DNA of 64,000 nt from the NCBI GenBank assembly GCA_021904315.1, contig CM038907.1:20715223-20779222 (forward strand), given 5' to 3'. The DNA is from Sphagnum magellanicum. Its lineage: Eukaryota; Streptophyta; Sphagnopsida; Sphagnales; Sphagnaceae. Both the position numbers and the translations under genes were made by a program. This document shows, piece after piece, positions 26,031 to 38,700 of the stretch (within the stretch, counting starts at the first letter, position 1; each line of letters begins with the position of its first letter). The notes below the pieces were generated by a model that ran no database searches, was not told where the DNA came from, and saw nothing but the letters and a program-made list of their open reading frames with translations.

Positions 26031-26640
26031 AGGTATGACTCTGCAGTAAATAGGGATGAAACAGGGGGTGAAACAAGGTATGACTTTACAGTGGATGGGG
26101 GATGAAACAGGGCATGACTTTACAGTGGATGAGGGGGTCAAACAAGGGATGAAACAGGGTATGACTTTACAGTGGATAGGGATCAAACAGGGGGATCAAA
26201 CAGGGCATGACTTTACAGTGGATAAGGGGGTAAAACAAGGGATGAAACAGGGTATGAATTTACAGTGGATAGGGATCAAACAGGGGGTGAAAAAAGGGCA
26301 TGACTTTTATAGTGGATAGGGGGTGGAAAAGGGGATGAAACAGGGCACGATTTAACAGTGGATAAGGGGGTCAAACAAGGGATGAAACGGGGTATGCCTT
26401 TACAGTGGATAGGGATCAAACAGGGGGTGAAAATAGGGCATGACTTTTATAGTGGACAGGGGGTGGAAAAGGGGATGAAACAGGGCATGATTTAACTGTG
26501 GATAAGGGGGTCAAACAAGGGATGACACGGGGTATGCCTTTACAGTGGATAGGGATCAAACAGGGGGTGAAAACAGGGCATGACTTTTATAGTGGATAGG
26601 GGGTGAAACAAGGAATCAAACAGGGCATGACTTTCCAGAT
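26030..26640. repeat. Minisatellite with 140-bp higher-order period
   Basis: The array is built from submonomers of about 38-50 bases with the words GGATGAAACAGGG, CATGACTTTACAGTGGAT and ATCAAACAGGGGG. In its right half the block GGCATGACTTTTATAGTGGA recurs at 26297, 26437 and 26577, exactly 140 bases apart, giving a higher-order unit. A reading frame stays open through 26056-26319, but it reflects the repeat and is not a gene. Confidence 0.85.
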
Positions 26641-26699
26641 AGCTTTATTGTTAGGTAAGTAACTTGGGGGCAATTTAAAACTCTCTCTTCTCCCTAGTT

Positions 26700-28455
26700 T
26701 TGTCACACTTATTACTTTACAATTTGTTTTCTGCAACAACAACGACAACAACAACAGAATTTCTTATGGAAACAAACAAAGAGATAATCATGTCTTAAAG
26801 TTTTTTGGATCATTGGGATGCAGAGCGTTTAATTTTTTTCCCTTGGGTTGCAGTAAATAATTGTTCCGGTTGTGTTGTTGAATTTGTTGTTGTGGGTTTT
26901 GTGGAAATTCTTGATGCAGTCAGGAATGGTGAAAGCTTTGCCAGGGAGAGAGATTCGATGAGCTTCACTTGTTCTGTAACGAAAACTATGCGCATCGTCA
27001 CCAGCCTGTGGCTCATCGCAGCAACGATTTGATCACAGTCTAGGGTTAGGGTTTGTCTTTTTTGTTGGAAAGGCTTGAAGCAGATCTTGTCGAGGGTTCC
27101 TCAAGTCGCATGCAGTAGGTATGACATGTGAGACGATTTGAGAACGACGAGTCCTGATTATGTTTGTGGCGACATGGGGGAAGTTTTGGAGCTTCGTGAG
27201 GGTTTGAGCTGGAGAAGGGCTTTTTTTTTAGGGTTAGAGATTTTCTTTGTTAGGAAGACGGAAGCCTTGTTTCAGGTAAGCGATTGAGGCGTGCTACCAG
27301 TTCAATTCTGTGAGGAGCAAGAGAGATCCACAGCCGTTGCAGTTGCAGACAGAATCAGTTTTGGGGGTTTAGGTACCTTATATCAAGTCATCATCATCAA
27401 CAACAAGGGTTTGGGAACTCTTTCAGCCATGCAGTTTTGTGGTGAAGAAGCAGCCGCTGTCCTGGTTTGACAATTTTCTTCCACCAAGGTACCTAATTTC
27501 TCTTTCTCATTGCCATGGAAGTCATTGATTTAGACAAGATCAACACAAGTGGTAAGAAAAGAGGAACAAATTTTTAGAGGGAAAGGACAGAAGCTTTGTT
27601 TCAGGCAAAGGATTGAGGTGCGCTACCAGTTCAACTTCTGTGTGGAGCAAGAGAGCCAAAGCCATTGCAATTGCAGGCAGAATCAGTTGGGGGTTTGATA
27701 CCCTATATCAAGTCATCATCCTGAACAAGGGTTTGGGACTCTTTCAGCCATGCAGTTTTATGCTGAAGAAGCAGCTGCCGTTCCAGTTTAACAAATTTCT
27801 TCCACCAAAGTACCTAATTCACTTTCTCATTGCCATGGAAGTCATTTATTTAGATGAGATCAGTCAGGCAGTTGAGAGATGTCTCCAACATGTTTAGAAA
27901 CTTTACTGACCCAAAATTCCTTTGCAAAATACCTGGAATTTTTTTTTGTGGATGCTGCAATGAATGTTCCAGATAACTCTGTTTCTAGTTTGCACCAAAT
28001 GCTGCCTGCAAATATCTGGACTAGATATAGGTGCAGGTGTATTTCATGAATCTTTTCTGCACTTTTTAAAAATTGTGCATGCAATTTGCCACAAACTGCT
28101 GCTTTGCAAACATGTTACAAAATGTTTACAGTCTAGTGAAATCCCTTTCTATGGTCTAGGATTTGTGATAATTGGTCAAACATGGGAATTATGACTGAAT
28201 TAAGAACTATGTATTCTCCTTCTGATGATTATGCATCTTTTGATGTTATAAGTGTCTAGTTTAGGCAGAGTACTATGTTGTGATGCCTAAAATTGCTGCC
28301 GAGATGAGAGCAAAGAGAAAGTGTTTTTATGAGCTATATAGAAGTATGTTTTGAAATTCAGTTCTGGCTTGTTTCTCTGTTGTGGAATACCCAACAATTG
28401 TTTCAACAAAAGCAGTGTGTATATTTGCCTCTTATGATTGATGACAGCAGGAGAA
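26700..28455 (+). promoter_or_regulatory. Probable promoter and spliced leader of F-box/kelch gene
   Basis: This stretch lies between the minisatellite and the F-box start. It contains telo-box-like AGGGTTAGGGTTT near 27041-27053 and another AGGGTTAG near 27230. It also contains GTAAG and GCAG splice-like sites and the tandem duplication at 27253-27866. An acceptor-like GACAGCAG lies just before the chosen start codon, which suggests at least one leader intron. No conserved protein segment is visible. Confidence 0.4.
27253..27866. repeat. Tandem segmental duplication in leader region
   Basis: Copy 1 (about 27253-27541) and copy 2 (about 27582-27866) are alignable over their whole length. Shared blocks include GCTACCAGTTCAA, TATCAAGTCATCATC, TTTCAGCCATGCAGTTTT, TTTCTTCCACCAA and CATTGCCATGGAAGTCATT. 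They differ by substitutions and small gaps, so the duplication is not recent. Copy 1 carries TTTCAGGTAAG where copy 2 has TTTCAGGCAAAG, so one potential donor differs between copies. Confidence 0.85.
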
Positions 28456-30067
28456 ATGGCTGAGGGGGATGGGTGCCTGGCAACTCTTTTGATTGGGAAA
28501 ATTTCACCTAAGGAGGTGTCCAATGAAGAGAATGAAGAAATGGAAAGTCATAATAAATTGGTTCTGATTCCAGGCTTGCCAAATGACTTGGCATTACAAT
28601 GCTTGGCACGTGTACCTCGCCACCACCATCTTAACTTACGCTGTGTATGCACCAAGTGGAGAGATATGGTTGCAAGTGAATCGTACTATTTTCTGCGGAA
28701 ACACCTAGGCCTAAGTGAGGGTTGGATTTATGCCTTCAGCCGCGATTATTCTGAATGCTTGCATTGGCACATTCTTGACCCCGTATCTCGCACTTGGAAG
28801 GAGCTGCCAGGGATGCCTGGCGATTGTTTGCAGAGGTAGCACATGTTCTTACACCTCCTGATGTATTCACATGTTGCATTTAAAAATGGCTAGGTCTGTT
28901 AAACCATATGAAGCTTAGGACTTGTCACAAGTAGAACTTCATGAATAATTCTCTACTCAAATCAGTGTCAGGTTCTCTTTCTGGGCTCTCTTCTTTTCAT
29001 TCCTCTCTTAACACTGGTGCTGTTTGGGGACAGGTATGGAGTAACTTGCTCTGTTGTGGAAAGGGAACTCTATGTGATGGGTGGGGGTGCAAAGTTTCGT
29101 GACCCAACCTCAGAAGTTTACAAATTTGACCCAATCAAAAATGAGTGGAGTGAAGCTGCCCCAATGGAAATGGCCCGTTGCAATTTTGTTAGCAGTGCTC
29201 TTAGTGGCCGCTTGTATGCAGTTGGTGGATTGGGAGCATCTGCTGGGCCTCTAACTTCATGGGAAGTTTTCAACCCAGAGACAAATCAATGGTTTGCCCG
29301 TGAGGATCCAAATGTTGTGCCAGATTTAGGGGAGTCACTAGTGATTGATGGAAAGATTTATGTCCGACACTTCAGTGCTCGTACTGCATACATGGGATCA
29401 TATGCAGCTGTATTTGACCCTGTTGAGAGTGCATGGGCTTCTGTTGACAATGAATTAATGAAGAAATGGTGTGGCCCCACTGCTGTTACAGAAAGTGATG
29501 TTTATATGCTTGACCAGACTTTTGGCATCAAGCTCATGGTGCTCGATAAGGACTCAGGCGAGTGGAGCCGAGTTGGCCGCTTCTCTCCTCAGTCCATTCG
29601 ACTGCCTTGCCGGTGTGATTCTTATACCTGATCTTCCTCATTTAGCTGAAGATTGAATAAAGTCCCAGGGATAGTGAACTAATCAGGCTTAAATCACATT
29701 TGGGTTATAGTACATTTATGATCAATGAATTGTTGCAGATACTGATAAGTGAGAAGAGCACATATGAGCAGGCATTAGGAGACACCCCCTGAGTGTCAAG
29801 AACGCAAACCCACATTGAATTGATTTAAGATTTTCCAAATGCAGAGGGGAGGATTCTGTATTGTTGAGATTTAACTTTAAGCCTATGTGGTGCAGGCTGG
29901 TGGCAATTGGAAAACAGTTGTATGTGGTTGGCAGGGGCCTGAAGACTCTTGTATTGAACACAGAGAAAACTGGGAGTGGAGGTGGGGGTGTGCTTGTTAC
30001 CTCTTCAATCAATGGGTTACCAGAATGTGAGGATGTCGTATTAAGCTGCCATGTCATTGAACTGTAG
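28456..30067 (+). CDS. F-box/kelch-repeat protein (probable SCF substrate receptor)
   Basis: Coding exons 28456-28835, 29034-29612 and 29896-30067 give 376 aa with matching phases. The F-box lies near residues 36-75 (LIPGLPNDLALQCLARVP, then CVCTKWRDMV). It is followed by about five kelch blades, including LYVMGGGAKFRDPTSEVYKF, RLYAVGGLGA, SWEVFNPETNQW and a last blade LVAIGKQLYVVGRGLK in exon 3. In plants such proteins bind SKP1-like adaptors through the F-box and recruit substrates by the propeller for ubiquitination. The layout is close to the At1g30090/At1g55270 type, as recalled from memory. The first of two in-frame ATGs, at 28441, is possible, but an acceptor-like CAG at 28450-28452 favours 28456. 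The C-terminus is Gly/Ser-rich. Confidence 0.88.
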
Positions 30068-31023
30068 TTGTAGCCAATGTCATCATGTAACTGAACATGG
30101 TGACATGAAACACATAATGCCATTTTGTACCCTCCTTTGCATGGTATGAGATCGTAATGTCTTAAATGGCAGGGACAGGGACAGTCCAGTATAATGGGAG
30201 CTTTCTGGCTATGGTTGAACCAGCCCTGCCTTCTCTTTATCCTTGTTCCTTTCCTATTTCCCATTTGAAAATTTTACTGTCCTCTTTATACTATCCCAGG
30301 CTTTGGATTCTTTGATGTTTTTGCAAAGTTACTAGGCCAAAGACTGCACTTACAGAAGGTAAATATTTGCTGTCATGGCAGATTGATTTGGAGTGTAATA
30401 TACAAATGTTGCTATGGTTCTGAGGGCCCTATGGTTTGCTGTTTGTGACCTCTGTATCTGGAGACTTAAGTTCTAGAGGATGTAGAGTTCATTGTTAAGG
30501 ACCAGTGGGAAATATGCAGGGCGTAATCTGGGTTTTGGCAGATTTTATTAACTGTAGGTGTCCTATTTTATTGAATGTCTTTTGTCATTCCATTCAAGCC
30601 TATTTTTGCAAAATAGGATCGGGATTATGCATCTTTATGCATGTTTGTTATTATCGATGATAGTGGAAAACTGGAACCAAAGGAAAAGTGAGTTAACATA
30701 AGGATTATGTCCTCTTGCCATTGGAACCTAAATCATCACCAGACTGTCATTTGTATAACTAAGTGGATGGCTACTTCTTGCCACAATGGCAATCAACCAT
30801 GTGATTTGTTTGTCCCTGACTTTGAACATAAAGAACACAAGCCAATTCTTTCCTAGAAGTGGGGTGATACTCTGGAATTTTAACATCAAACAATAAACAC
30901 AATGTGGAGCTCTAAACAATGAAGGAACTCCATTGACTTGAATGGTCATTCATTACAATTGACTTTCAATAATTGACAAAACTAATGATGTTTGTTTTAC
31001 AACTATGTGTTTTTTAAACCTTG
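30068..31023. other. 3' flank of F-box gene and spacer
   Basis: This is probably 3' UTR followed by spacer. I see no further gene. The minus-strand frame covering the last F-box exon is a shadow. Confidence 0.5.
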
Positions 31024-31131
31024 AAAATGTTTCTGTGAAGTGTGTTAATCAAGATGACTATGTGATCATGAGAAGTGGAAAATGTTGCTGTGAAGTGTGT
31101 TAATCAAGATGACTATGTGATCGTGACAAGT
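31024..31131. repeat. Two-copy 55-bp tandem repeat
   Basis: The units at 31024-31078 and 31079-31131 are nearly identical and share GTGAAGTGTGTTAATCAAG followed by ATGACTATGTGATC. They lie just upstream of the retroelement remnant. Confidence 0.85.
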
Positions 31132-31319
31132 TACAAAGGAGTAATCCAATTGATGAGTGTCAGCAAGATATTAGGGCTAAACTCAAAATTGATCCATCTT
31201 TTGTTATGCAACAAAAACAGGATCTCTACATGGAGTGTTCTCAAACAAATATAGGATGTTTTGCTTTGGCACAAAGGAAAGCTATGGAATTGTATGGTTA
31301 GGGAACATTCAATTGATAT

Positions 31320-32570
31320 GAAGGGATTTCCACCATGTCAATTGTCATTACAGGAAGAGATGGAGGGTAAACAAGCATATTAATCCAATGACCAAGTTGG
31401 GAAAAATGCAAAAGAACATCTCGGAATATACTTGCCATTTGACCTTTGCTTGTCAAAAAAGATTGTTCTAGGAGATTTTGTATACCTTTAAACATGCAAA
31501 CTGGACAAGATTTGCTTTCCAGATGCCCCTTGTTGAAGATGTTGTCACATAACTTGAGAAGTTTGAATGGTTCAGTGCATTGGATCTACTACAATCAAGA
31601 TTGTAATCCCAATCCCAACGGTTGCTATAAATATGAAAAAAAAATTGTGACCAAAAAAAAAGGTTCTTTGATGAAAAGGTGATGTTTGGATTGAAAAAGG
31701 TCACAAACACATTCTCAAAGACAACATTACAAAAAAATTTGGAGAGTGGACCAAACATGTTCTCAAGATTTTCATGGATGATGTTAACATTTGTAGTGAA
31801 TCATGGGAGAAACATTTGATACATCTTCAATAAGTATTGTAGCACCTAAGAAAAACAAATCTAAAACTTAGCCTAACCAAATGTTGTTTTGGAGCTTAAA
31901 ACATTACCTTTTTGGGGCACATTGTCAATAAGGATTGTGTGAAACTAAACCCTTGAAAATTATAGGTTGTAATGAAGCTTTTGGTTTTAAGCTCTTTATT
32001 TGATGTCAAAGCATTTTTGGAGCTTACTAGATATTACCACCATTTTATCAAAGGTTATGTCAACATTGTTCTTCCACTATTTAATGAAGGACTTAAAATT
32101 CTCTTGAAGTCTTGCATGTCAGAAATCATTTGATTTGTTAAAACAAAAACTTGTGCAGACATTTACGATGGTATGTCTTGATTTCTTTAGAGCATTTATT
32201 CTGAATGTGGACTGGTCTATGCATGGGGCTGGAGTTTTTTTTATCACATAAGATTGGGAGGTAAGAACAAGTTATTGTGTATGTCAATGAGGTGGTGTTG
32301 TTTGATTCACAACAAAAATACCACCTTATGGAGGGTGAATGCTATGCTTTAGTGTGGGCATTTTACATTTTTGGCAATTCTTGGATTACACGTTTTTTGT
32401 TTTACAAATTGAATATAAGCCTTTTGAGTGGTTGGTGATTATATCAAATCCAAATGACATGTCCGGTAGGTGGATATGGACTTCTTGCAAGATTATAATT
32501 TTTACGATAGGCACCAACCTAGAGTATTGAAGTATATTAATGTTGATGTGCTAAACAAAACCTAGTTTGG
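31320..32570 (+). pseudogene. Decayed Ty3/gypsy-type pol (reverse transcriptase and RNase H remnant)
   Basis: Conceptual translation in shifting frames shows ordered landmarks of a Ty3/gypsy pol gene. They are FSALDL near 31567, FGLKK with NTFS near 31686, FMDD (catalytic Asp pair) near 31773, FLGHIV near 31911, FLELTRYYHHFIKGY near 32011, and LLKQKL, AFILNVDWS and EGECYALVWA through 32360. At least five frameshifts and many stop codons interrupt them, so it cannot be expressed. I see no gag, protease, intact integrase or LTRs nearby. The RNase H end near 32550 may be followed by scraps of integrase. It is not obviously tied to the solo LTRs at 15-16.7 kb. Confidence 0.8.
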
Positions 32571-35500
32571 TCTAGATTTGATGATCAAAACTTCTTGATA
32601 GAGATACAAGATGATTATGATTGTCTGGTTAATGGAAATTATATTCAATGCCCATTATTTTGTGGCTAAAAAATCATGGGTGTGTTACAAATTTGCATAC
32701 ATTTCATTGGTCCTTGAAATTCATTTGTTTATACATCTTTTTAGTTCCATTGTTAGGACCCAAGTATATGTCCCTCAAATTTTCAAGAATAACACACTAA
32801 AATTTGTCATAGGTTATAATATTAAGGTGTTGATAGTTATTGTCCGTGGAATCAAGTTTGTTCATTCCAAAATCATGTGATAATGAAAAGAATTGGATTG
32901 AGGAGGTATAACAAGTGACCATGGAAATCATATGGTGATTCAACATGTGCAAAAGTATCATGACATCCATAATTATGAATTGTTTTGTTTGACTTTAAAC
33001 TTGTTTTTGCATCTCACTTGTCACACAAAGCATCAATTACAATTGGATTAATTGTGAGATTTTTGAAATTTTCACAAGGAAAAAAAGAATGCAAGGAAAA
33101 GAAAATTTCATCCTCTAAAAGTGCATGATATTATTTAGATAAAATGTTTACAAGAAATAGTAGATATTGCAAAGACTTGGAAAAATAAAAATAAAAATTT
33201 GTAGTTGGGTTACAAAATCAAAATTTGGACCATGTTGAATTTTTTTTGTTTAATATACGTCTTTTCCAATTTCAAATACATAAAATGCATTTGGTTTTGG
33301 CATCAAATCATGTTTAAATGCTAGGATTGTTTTGTCAAAATAAGATTATAATGTCGACATTAGGTGAGGCTTTTAATTATGTAAATGATCAATTCCCAAA
33401 GGATGGAATCCAAATTCTAGCACTATCATTGTGTATTAATAGGCCAAATCCACATATTCAAAGGCATGTTGAAAACATGAAACTATTGGTGAGGTAAAAA
33501 TAATGATTTTTAGCTATGTAAATGAGGTGAAAATTATAATATGAACCAAAATTACAACATCTTAGGCAATGCCCACAAAGTGTTCACACCAAAACAAAAT
33601 TTAATCATTTGGGTTAATAAAAAGGATGCCATATTTTACAATGTTAAAACAAACAACTTACATGTCATGTGCAATGGATGGATCATAGCACTTGTAATGA
33701 CTAGAATATTATAAATGTTGTTTCTCAAAATAGATATTTAAATCAAATAACTATCAAATTGGAAATGGTTGGTCCTTTTCAAGAATTGCATCATGGGATA
33801 AGGATGGATTAATATTAATGGTAGTTGGAGTTATTTGGAATATAAAAAACAATGAGAAAATACAAGGAGAGGGTCATGACATTGAAAAAAAAAACTTCAA
33901 CCACATCTTAGACCCACAAGGCCATGAAAAAGACAAATTAAATTTTTTGTTGGATTCAATATGTTACCATCGAATTTTGCTGAAATTAAGGTAGCAAGTG
34001 AAATATAAGCATAAATAGAATAGAACGATTCATAACCAATCCTGAACCCAAAAAAACCCATACGAAGATGTACAAACAAATAGGTTTCATAGACAGAGGA
34101 TATTACATATCCATGAGATTCTATGTTTTTTTACCCAAACTAATAGGTGTTGAATTTAATTTCCGTTAACCAAAAATCATAAATCGTGTGACAAATTAAT
34201 AAACACGAAGATGTTTGCTACGTGCTTACAACCTATTCTTGGAAATCTTTATCAACTCTTCAAGTTTTCAACATGAAAACTCCAAGTTTATTGGGATATC
34301 ATCAACACTTCATTTGTAAACATCAAATTCCTTTTTCTTGTTCTCCATCATAAGCTAAACAACCCTTAAATACTATGTAAAATGTAAATTAACAAGCAAT
34401 TTTCAAAAGTATTATGCGATTTTATTTTATTTTTCATCTTAATTCAATGATTCACCATGTGATTCATCAAATGTGAATCACCCAAGCTTAAATTGTCAAT
34501 TCTACAAACCATAAAGTAGGAGTAGTTCAATTTTAAATTGTCAATTCTAATCCAACAACTTAGCCTCATCAAGTGAGTCACCACACAAACTATATATGTT
34601 CAACTTCTGAAACTTGAATCATCACTTGGATTAATTATGCTCAACTTTTAAAGAACAATTCATTCCATAATTTAATTATGTCATATTTTAAAATTTTCCC
34701 CCAAATTTACTTAATTATCACTCCAAACCCTCGCCCGAAATTACATATTTCATTTATCTTTACATGTTATAGGTTCAAAGCGTAGGTGCCCTATTCCCAA
34801 GACTTTATCCCTTGTAATAATGAACAAAGGTAGGCTCATACAATGGGCCCTCCCACATGTATGGAGTGGAATCTTATTTTTATTAGGTCAAATACTTTGC
34901 TCTCAAGGTTTTACTTTACACAATAACTATGGATCAAGTTTGGTAGGATGTTATGCAAACCATGTATGTAAAAAAACCAGTTTTTCACATGCAAAGGTTG
35001 CTAATGAATTGCCTTGTTGGAAACTAAATTATAATAAGATTTTCATGCAAAACATTCCAATCTTTAAACCTAGAAAGACATACTTTGGACCCCATTATTT
35101 TGAATGATTCAAATAACAATGGTGGTGGGTAATGGTTGGAAGAAGAAAGAGAAAAGTTTTGTTATGAATTGAAACACAGTCAAGCTGTGCATCATTCCTA
35201 CATCAAAAGAAAAACAACAAAACGATAATGCCATACAAAACTACAAAACATTCAAGGTCTGCAAAAGTTGACATAATGTCAAGCACTTAGAGAAATTTTC
35301 TAGTGTATTTTATTCGTCCCCTTATATTTGTCAATATCCCTTCTAGGAAAGAGAAGGCATATCATACCTATTCCTTAAAAGTGGGAGGGATCGTGGACGC
35401 AGCTACTGCCTTGTCCTCTGCCCCTTATTTTGAGAATGCCAAGGCTTTATAATTCAATGAGCAACCAAAGCCAAGCATGATTGTGGGGAGACAGTTGCCC

Positions 35501-35797
35501 CCCTGGAACTGTTCCCTAGCATGATGGCTTCACACATCAACATCCTCCCTGTTAAACTTTGAACTCAATGTCACATAATAAGATTTGCCCATTCTTTTTA
35601 TCCTACAGTTTCCTTATTACAAAGATTTCAAACCATCTTTAACCAACACGCCTAAACTCCTTGAGAATGACACCATATAGATACAAGCATTCCTGTGAGC
35701 AAGATCTCAAGACTGACTTTCCTGTTAAGCACCTTCTGGTAGTAAATGAGGGAAGGGGTGCAACTACAGGAAACAGAGCCAATATTTTGTATTAGTA
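32571..35797. other. AT-rich spacer downstream of TERT
   Basis: I see no supportable gene. The first kilobase may hold further decayed retroelement sequence. 35.2-35.8 kb is less AT-rich and may include the TERT 3' UTR. The + strand frame at 34820-35107 has no recognisable similarity. Confidence 0.5.
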
Positions 35798-38700
35798 TCA
35801 ATAAAAAATGTGTTTGAACATGGATGATCTTTCATCACTGACAGCGGATAACAGATGAGGGCAGGAATGCATGGTCTCATACTTGGACTTGTGAAGCCTG
35901 GTTTGGAGTAAGCTGATAAGTATGCGGTACTGTGACTGCTTCCTCTGCAACATTTTGAGGAATGCTACAAGTCCCAGCCATTCCACTTCCTTCACTTCTA
36001 GTGCCATATGCACATTAGCTTCAGTTGCTTGCATTCTTTGCTTCAAGAGTCCATACATGTACCTGCAATATTGACAAGTTCATGTTTGTTTGTTTGACTG
36101 TTGGCTGAGGCCCTGAACCTAAACCATTATGTTGACAGTAAATCCCTGATGCACCTTTACTTATCTAACAGCCTCAAAACTCTGTGCCTGAGCTCTGAAC
36201 TCTTTGTGACTACTAACAAGGATGCAACTAAAAGTGGCCACAACAAACAATGAGCTGAGTCAATATCCTTCCTGGAAAGTTCTAACTGGAGTACAAGTCC
36301 AAAGAATTTGGAGGTCTTTTACCTAAAGGAGCCAACAATAGCTTGGAAAAGGAAGTGGGGATGATGGGGGGCTGATCGGGGAAGGCACTGGAGGTATGTA
36401 TGGAGCTTCATAGCACACAGCATAAATGCTTGGAATGCATTGAGACGGATTGTAGATGGTGAATTGATCCTGATGTCATAAAGTAGAGGATGGCACTTTG
36501 CACGCATAAAATGGCACAGCTTATGTGGAACTTGTGCTCCTGGATTCCTTTTTCTTATCACTGTCAGTGTCCCTTTTATGTGCTCCCCACAATATCTGCA
36601 CTAGCCCAACAATCCTTTTATGTGAAAACCAAAAGCTCTAACCTGTACCCTTGCAAGTATGGACACAGAAGTGACTCAAACCAGTTAGCAATGGATCCTT
36701 GAAACCAACACTTAATAAGTGCATAAAGCATATTAGACTGATCCTCACAAGTGCAATACTCAGCATAGCAACACACAACATCCAGTTTCTTGGATCTTTG
36801 AACTGCAGAAGTGCCTTTAAGTTGATGCTAAGAGGCATCTGGTTGTTTCTAATTTGTAAAAAGTAGCATGCAATTCCAGAGTACAACAATTGTTTCACAC
36901 CAAGCCCACTCACATCTGCAATTACAAACAACCATAATGCAGGCTGCTGAACAGAGTCCCAATCAGTACCTGGTATAGTCTGCTTGAATTTCTAGTGTGC
37001 GGCAGTTTATTAGTAGGCCACTCCAGCGCATGAAACAAGCTCCATCAGCACTCATATAAACATTTTTCACATTCTTCCCCTGCCCATCAGTGAGCTTTAA
37101 ATCAAAGCTAACTGCTGTTTTGCCTTGGTTGGCATGGCACCCATACTCAGCAAAGCCCTTGTGCATGGTTTCTACAAATTTCACCACCATATTTTCTGAA
37201 GTGGATATGAATAGTGAATCATCAATAAACCTCAAAAGTATACAATCACTAGCTGCAGGTTTTCCTGCTTCTGGGTTTTTGTCAGGTGCTGCTGCCAATG
37301 AGTTTGTGTTGTCTGAGATGCTTTGCCTGCCCAGCAGCAAATAAAGCATTCCCTCTGCTTCTGCCTCTAAAAACTCTGCATGCTTAACATTCATAGCTCC
37401 AACACCAGAGAATCCCATATCTTTGTCTTTGTCAAGCATGTTAATCTCATGACCTAATTGCAGATCTGGACACCCCTTTGAAATTTCAGTGTCAGAACTT
37501 TGCAAAAGAGGTAAGAGAATGTGTGTATCAAGATGGCCATAGAAAAGTGAACACAGGAGAGAAGATAGCACACTGCCTTGAGGAATCCCAACTTTTTGTT
37601 GATAATACTTTGACCCAACCTTCACTATGTTTCTCTTCACATGTTCCTTTACCAGTGATACAACTTGCTCTTGCATCATTCGTGTGACCACCGCCTGCAT
37701 GCATCATGAACTGTTAAAGCCTGGAAGAAAAAACTGATACACATGGAGTCACGGTCAACTCTCAAGCAGGTCTGCAATCTTCCAAGTGACCACTGAAAAT
37801 CATGTTTTCCAGGCAGTTTCAAACTACCTGAGCTTTGTGGCTTTCACAGTTGAAGCACCTAGGACAGATGTGCATTCTCTTGCAGATCAACTAGAAATTT
37901 AGTGCAAGAACCTCACCCAAACTGTGCAAGAAATTCAACTCAGTACACAGTACAAGTGATGGTATATATAAGCATCAGACTTGAAGATCAATTGCTCACA
38001 TCAGAAGGGCTTTGAGCATTGAATCTTAATCTTGAAATTTATGATGGAGCAACGTCCATGTACCTGGTCATGCACAATAGAGTGTGAATGCTTTGCTGTC
38101 ACGTCCATTGAGAAGTTGAGGAAATTAAGAGGGTGATCAGAGCGCATGCATGCCCGTTTATAGGCAACTCTAAGAGCACCCACAGTAGGGAAGAGGGAGG
38201 CATAGCGTAAGACCACATATAGAGGTGAGCGGACAAAATCCTGGACCACCTCACAAAGCTTTTCTTGTTGGATAGTATCATATGCTTTTGATATATCACA
38301 GACAGCCATGTATAAAGGTGGCACTCCTCCTGGTGTAGCTTTCATTTTCATAACAAAGGGAAGAAGCTTGATGTAAGCATCCCTGTAACCAAAGACTGAT
38401 GAACCCAGATCTTCTGGCCAACAACCTTGTTCATACTTGAGGCAAAGATGTGTATCTTTTAAAACAGAATTGATGGACTTGAAGTAAAATCTCACATGTT
38501 TCTTTCCAGTTTTGGAGGAGTTTTTCTTTGGACTGGGTTGCTGCAGATCAGCTGCATAATTTTTGAACCCATCCCTTGAATTCTGACCTGAGATTTGGAA
38601 GGACCCAAAAATATCCTTGAAGCTACGAGGTTGTGATTCTGCCTTTATATGAAGTGCACACTTGGAGGGATTGCCCAGATTTGCAATAGGTCGTACACCA

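Noticed and set aside
26056..26319. Open frame of 87 codons in the 26 kb repeat
   Set aside because: It is a by-product of a minisatellite whose units happen to lack stops in that frame. It has no start context or similarity.
26030..26640. Possible CRISPR array
   Set aside because: Repeats are degenerate, spacers are themselves repeats, and the genome is eukaryotic.
32611..32880. 89-codon frame after the pol remnant
   Set aside because: It has no recognisable similarity and lies in decayed AT-rich sequence.
36638..36931. Minus-strand frame between TERT exons as an extra exon
   Set aside because: The junction 36970 to 36595 already gives DYTR-YCGEH with correct phase and matches plant TERT. 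The extra frame is intronic.
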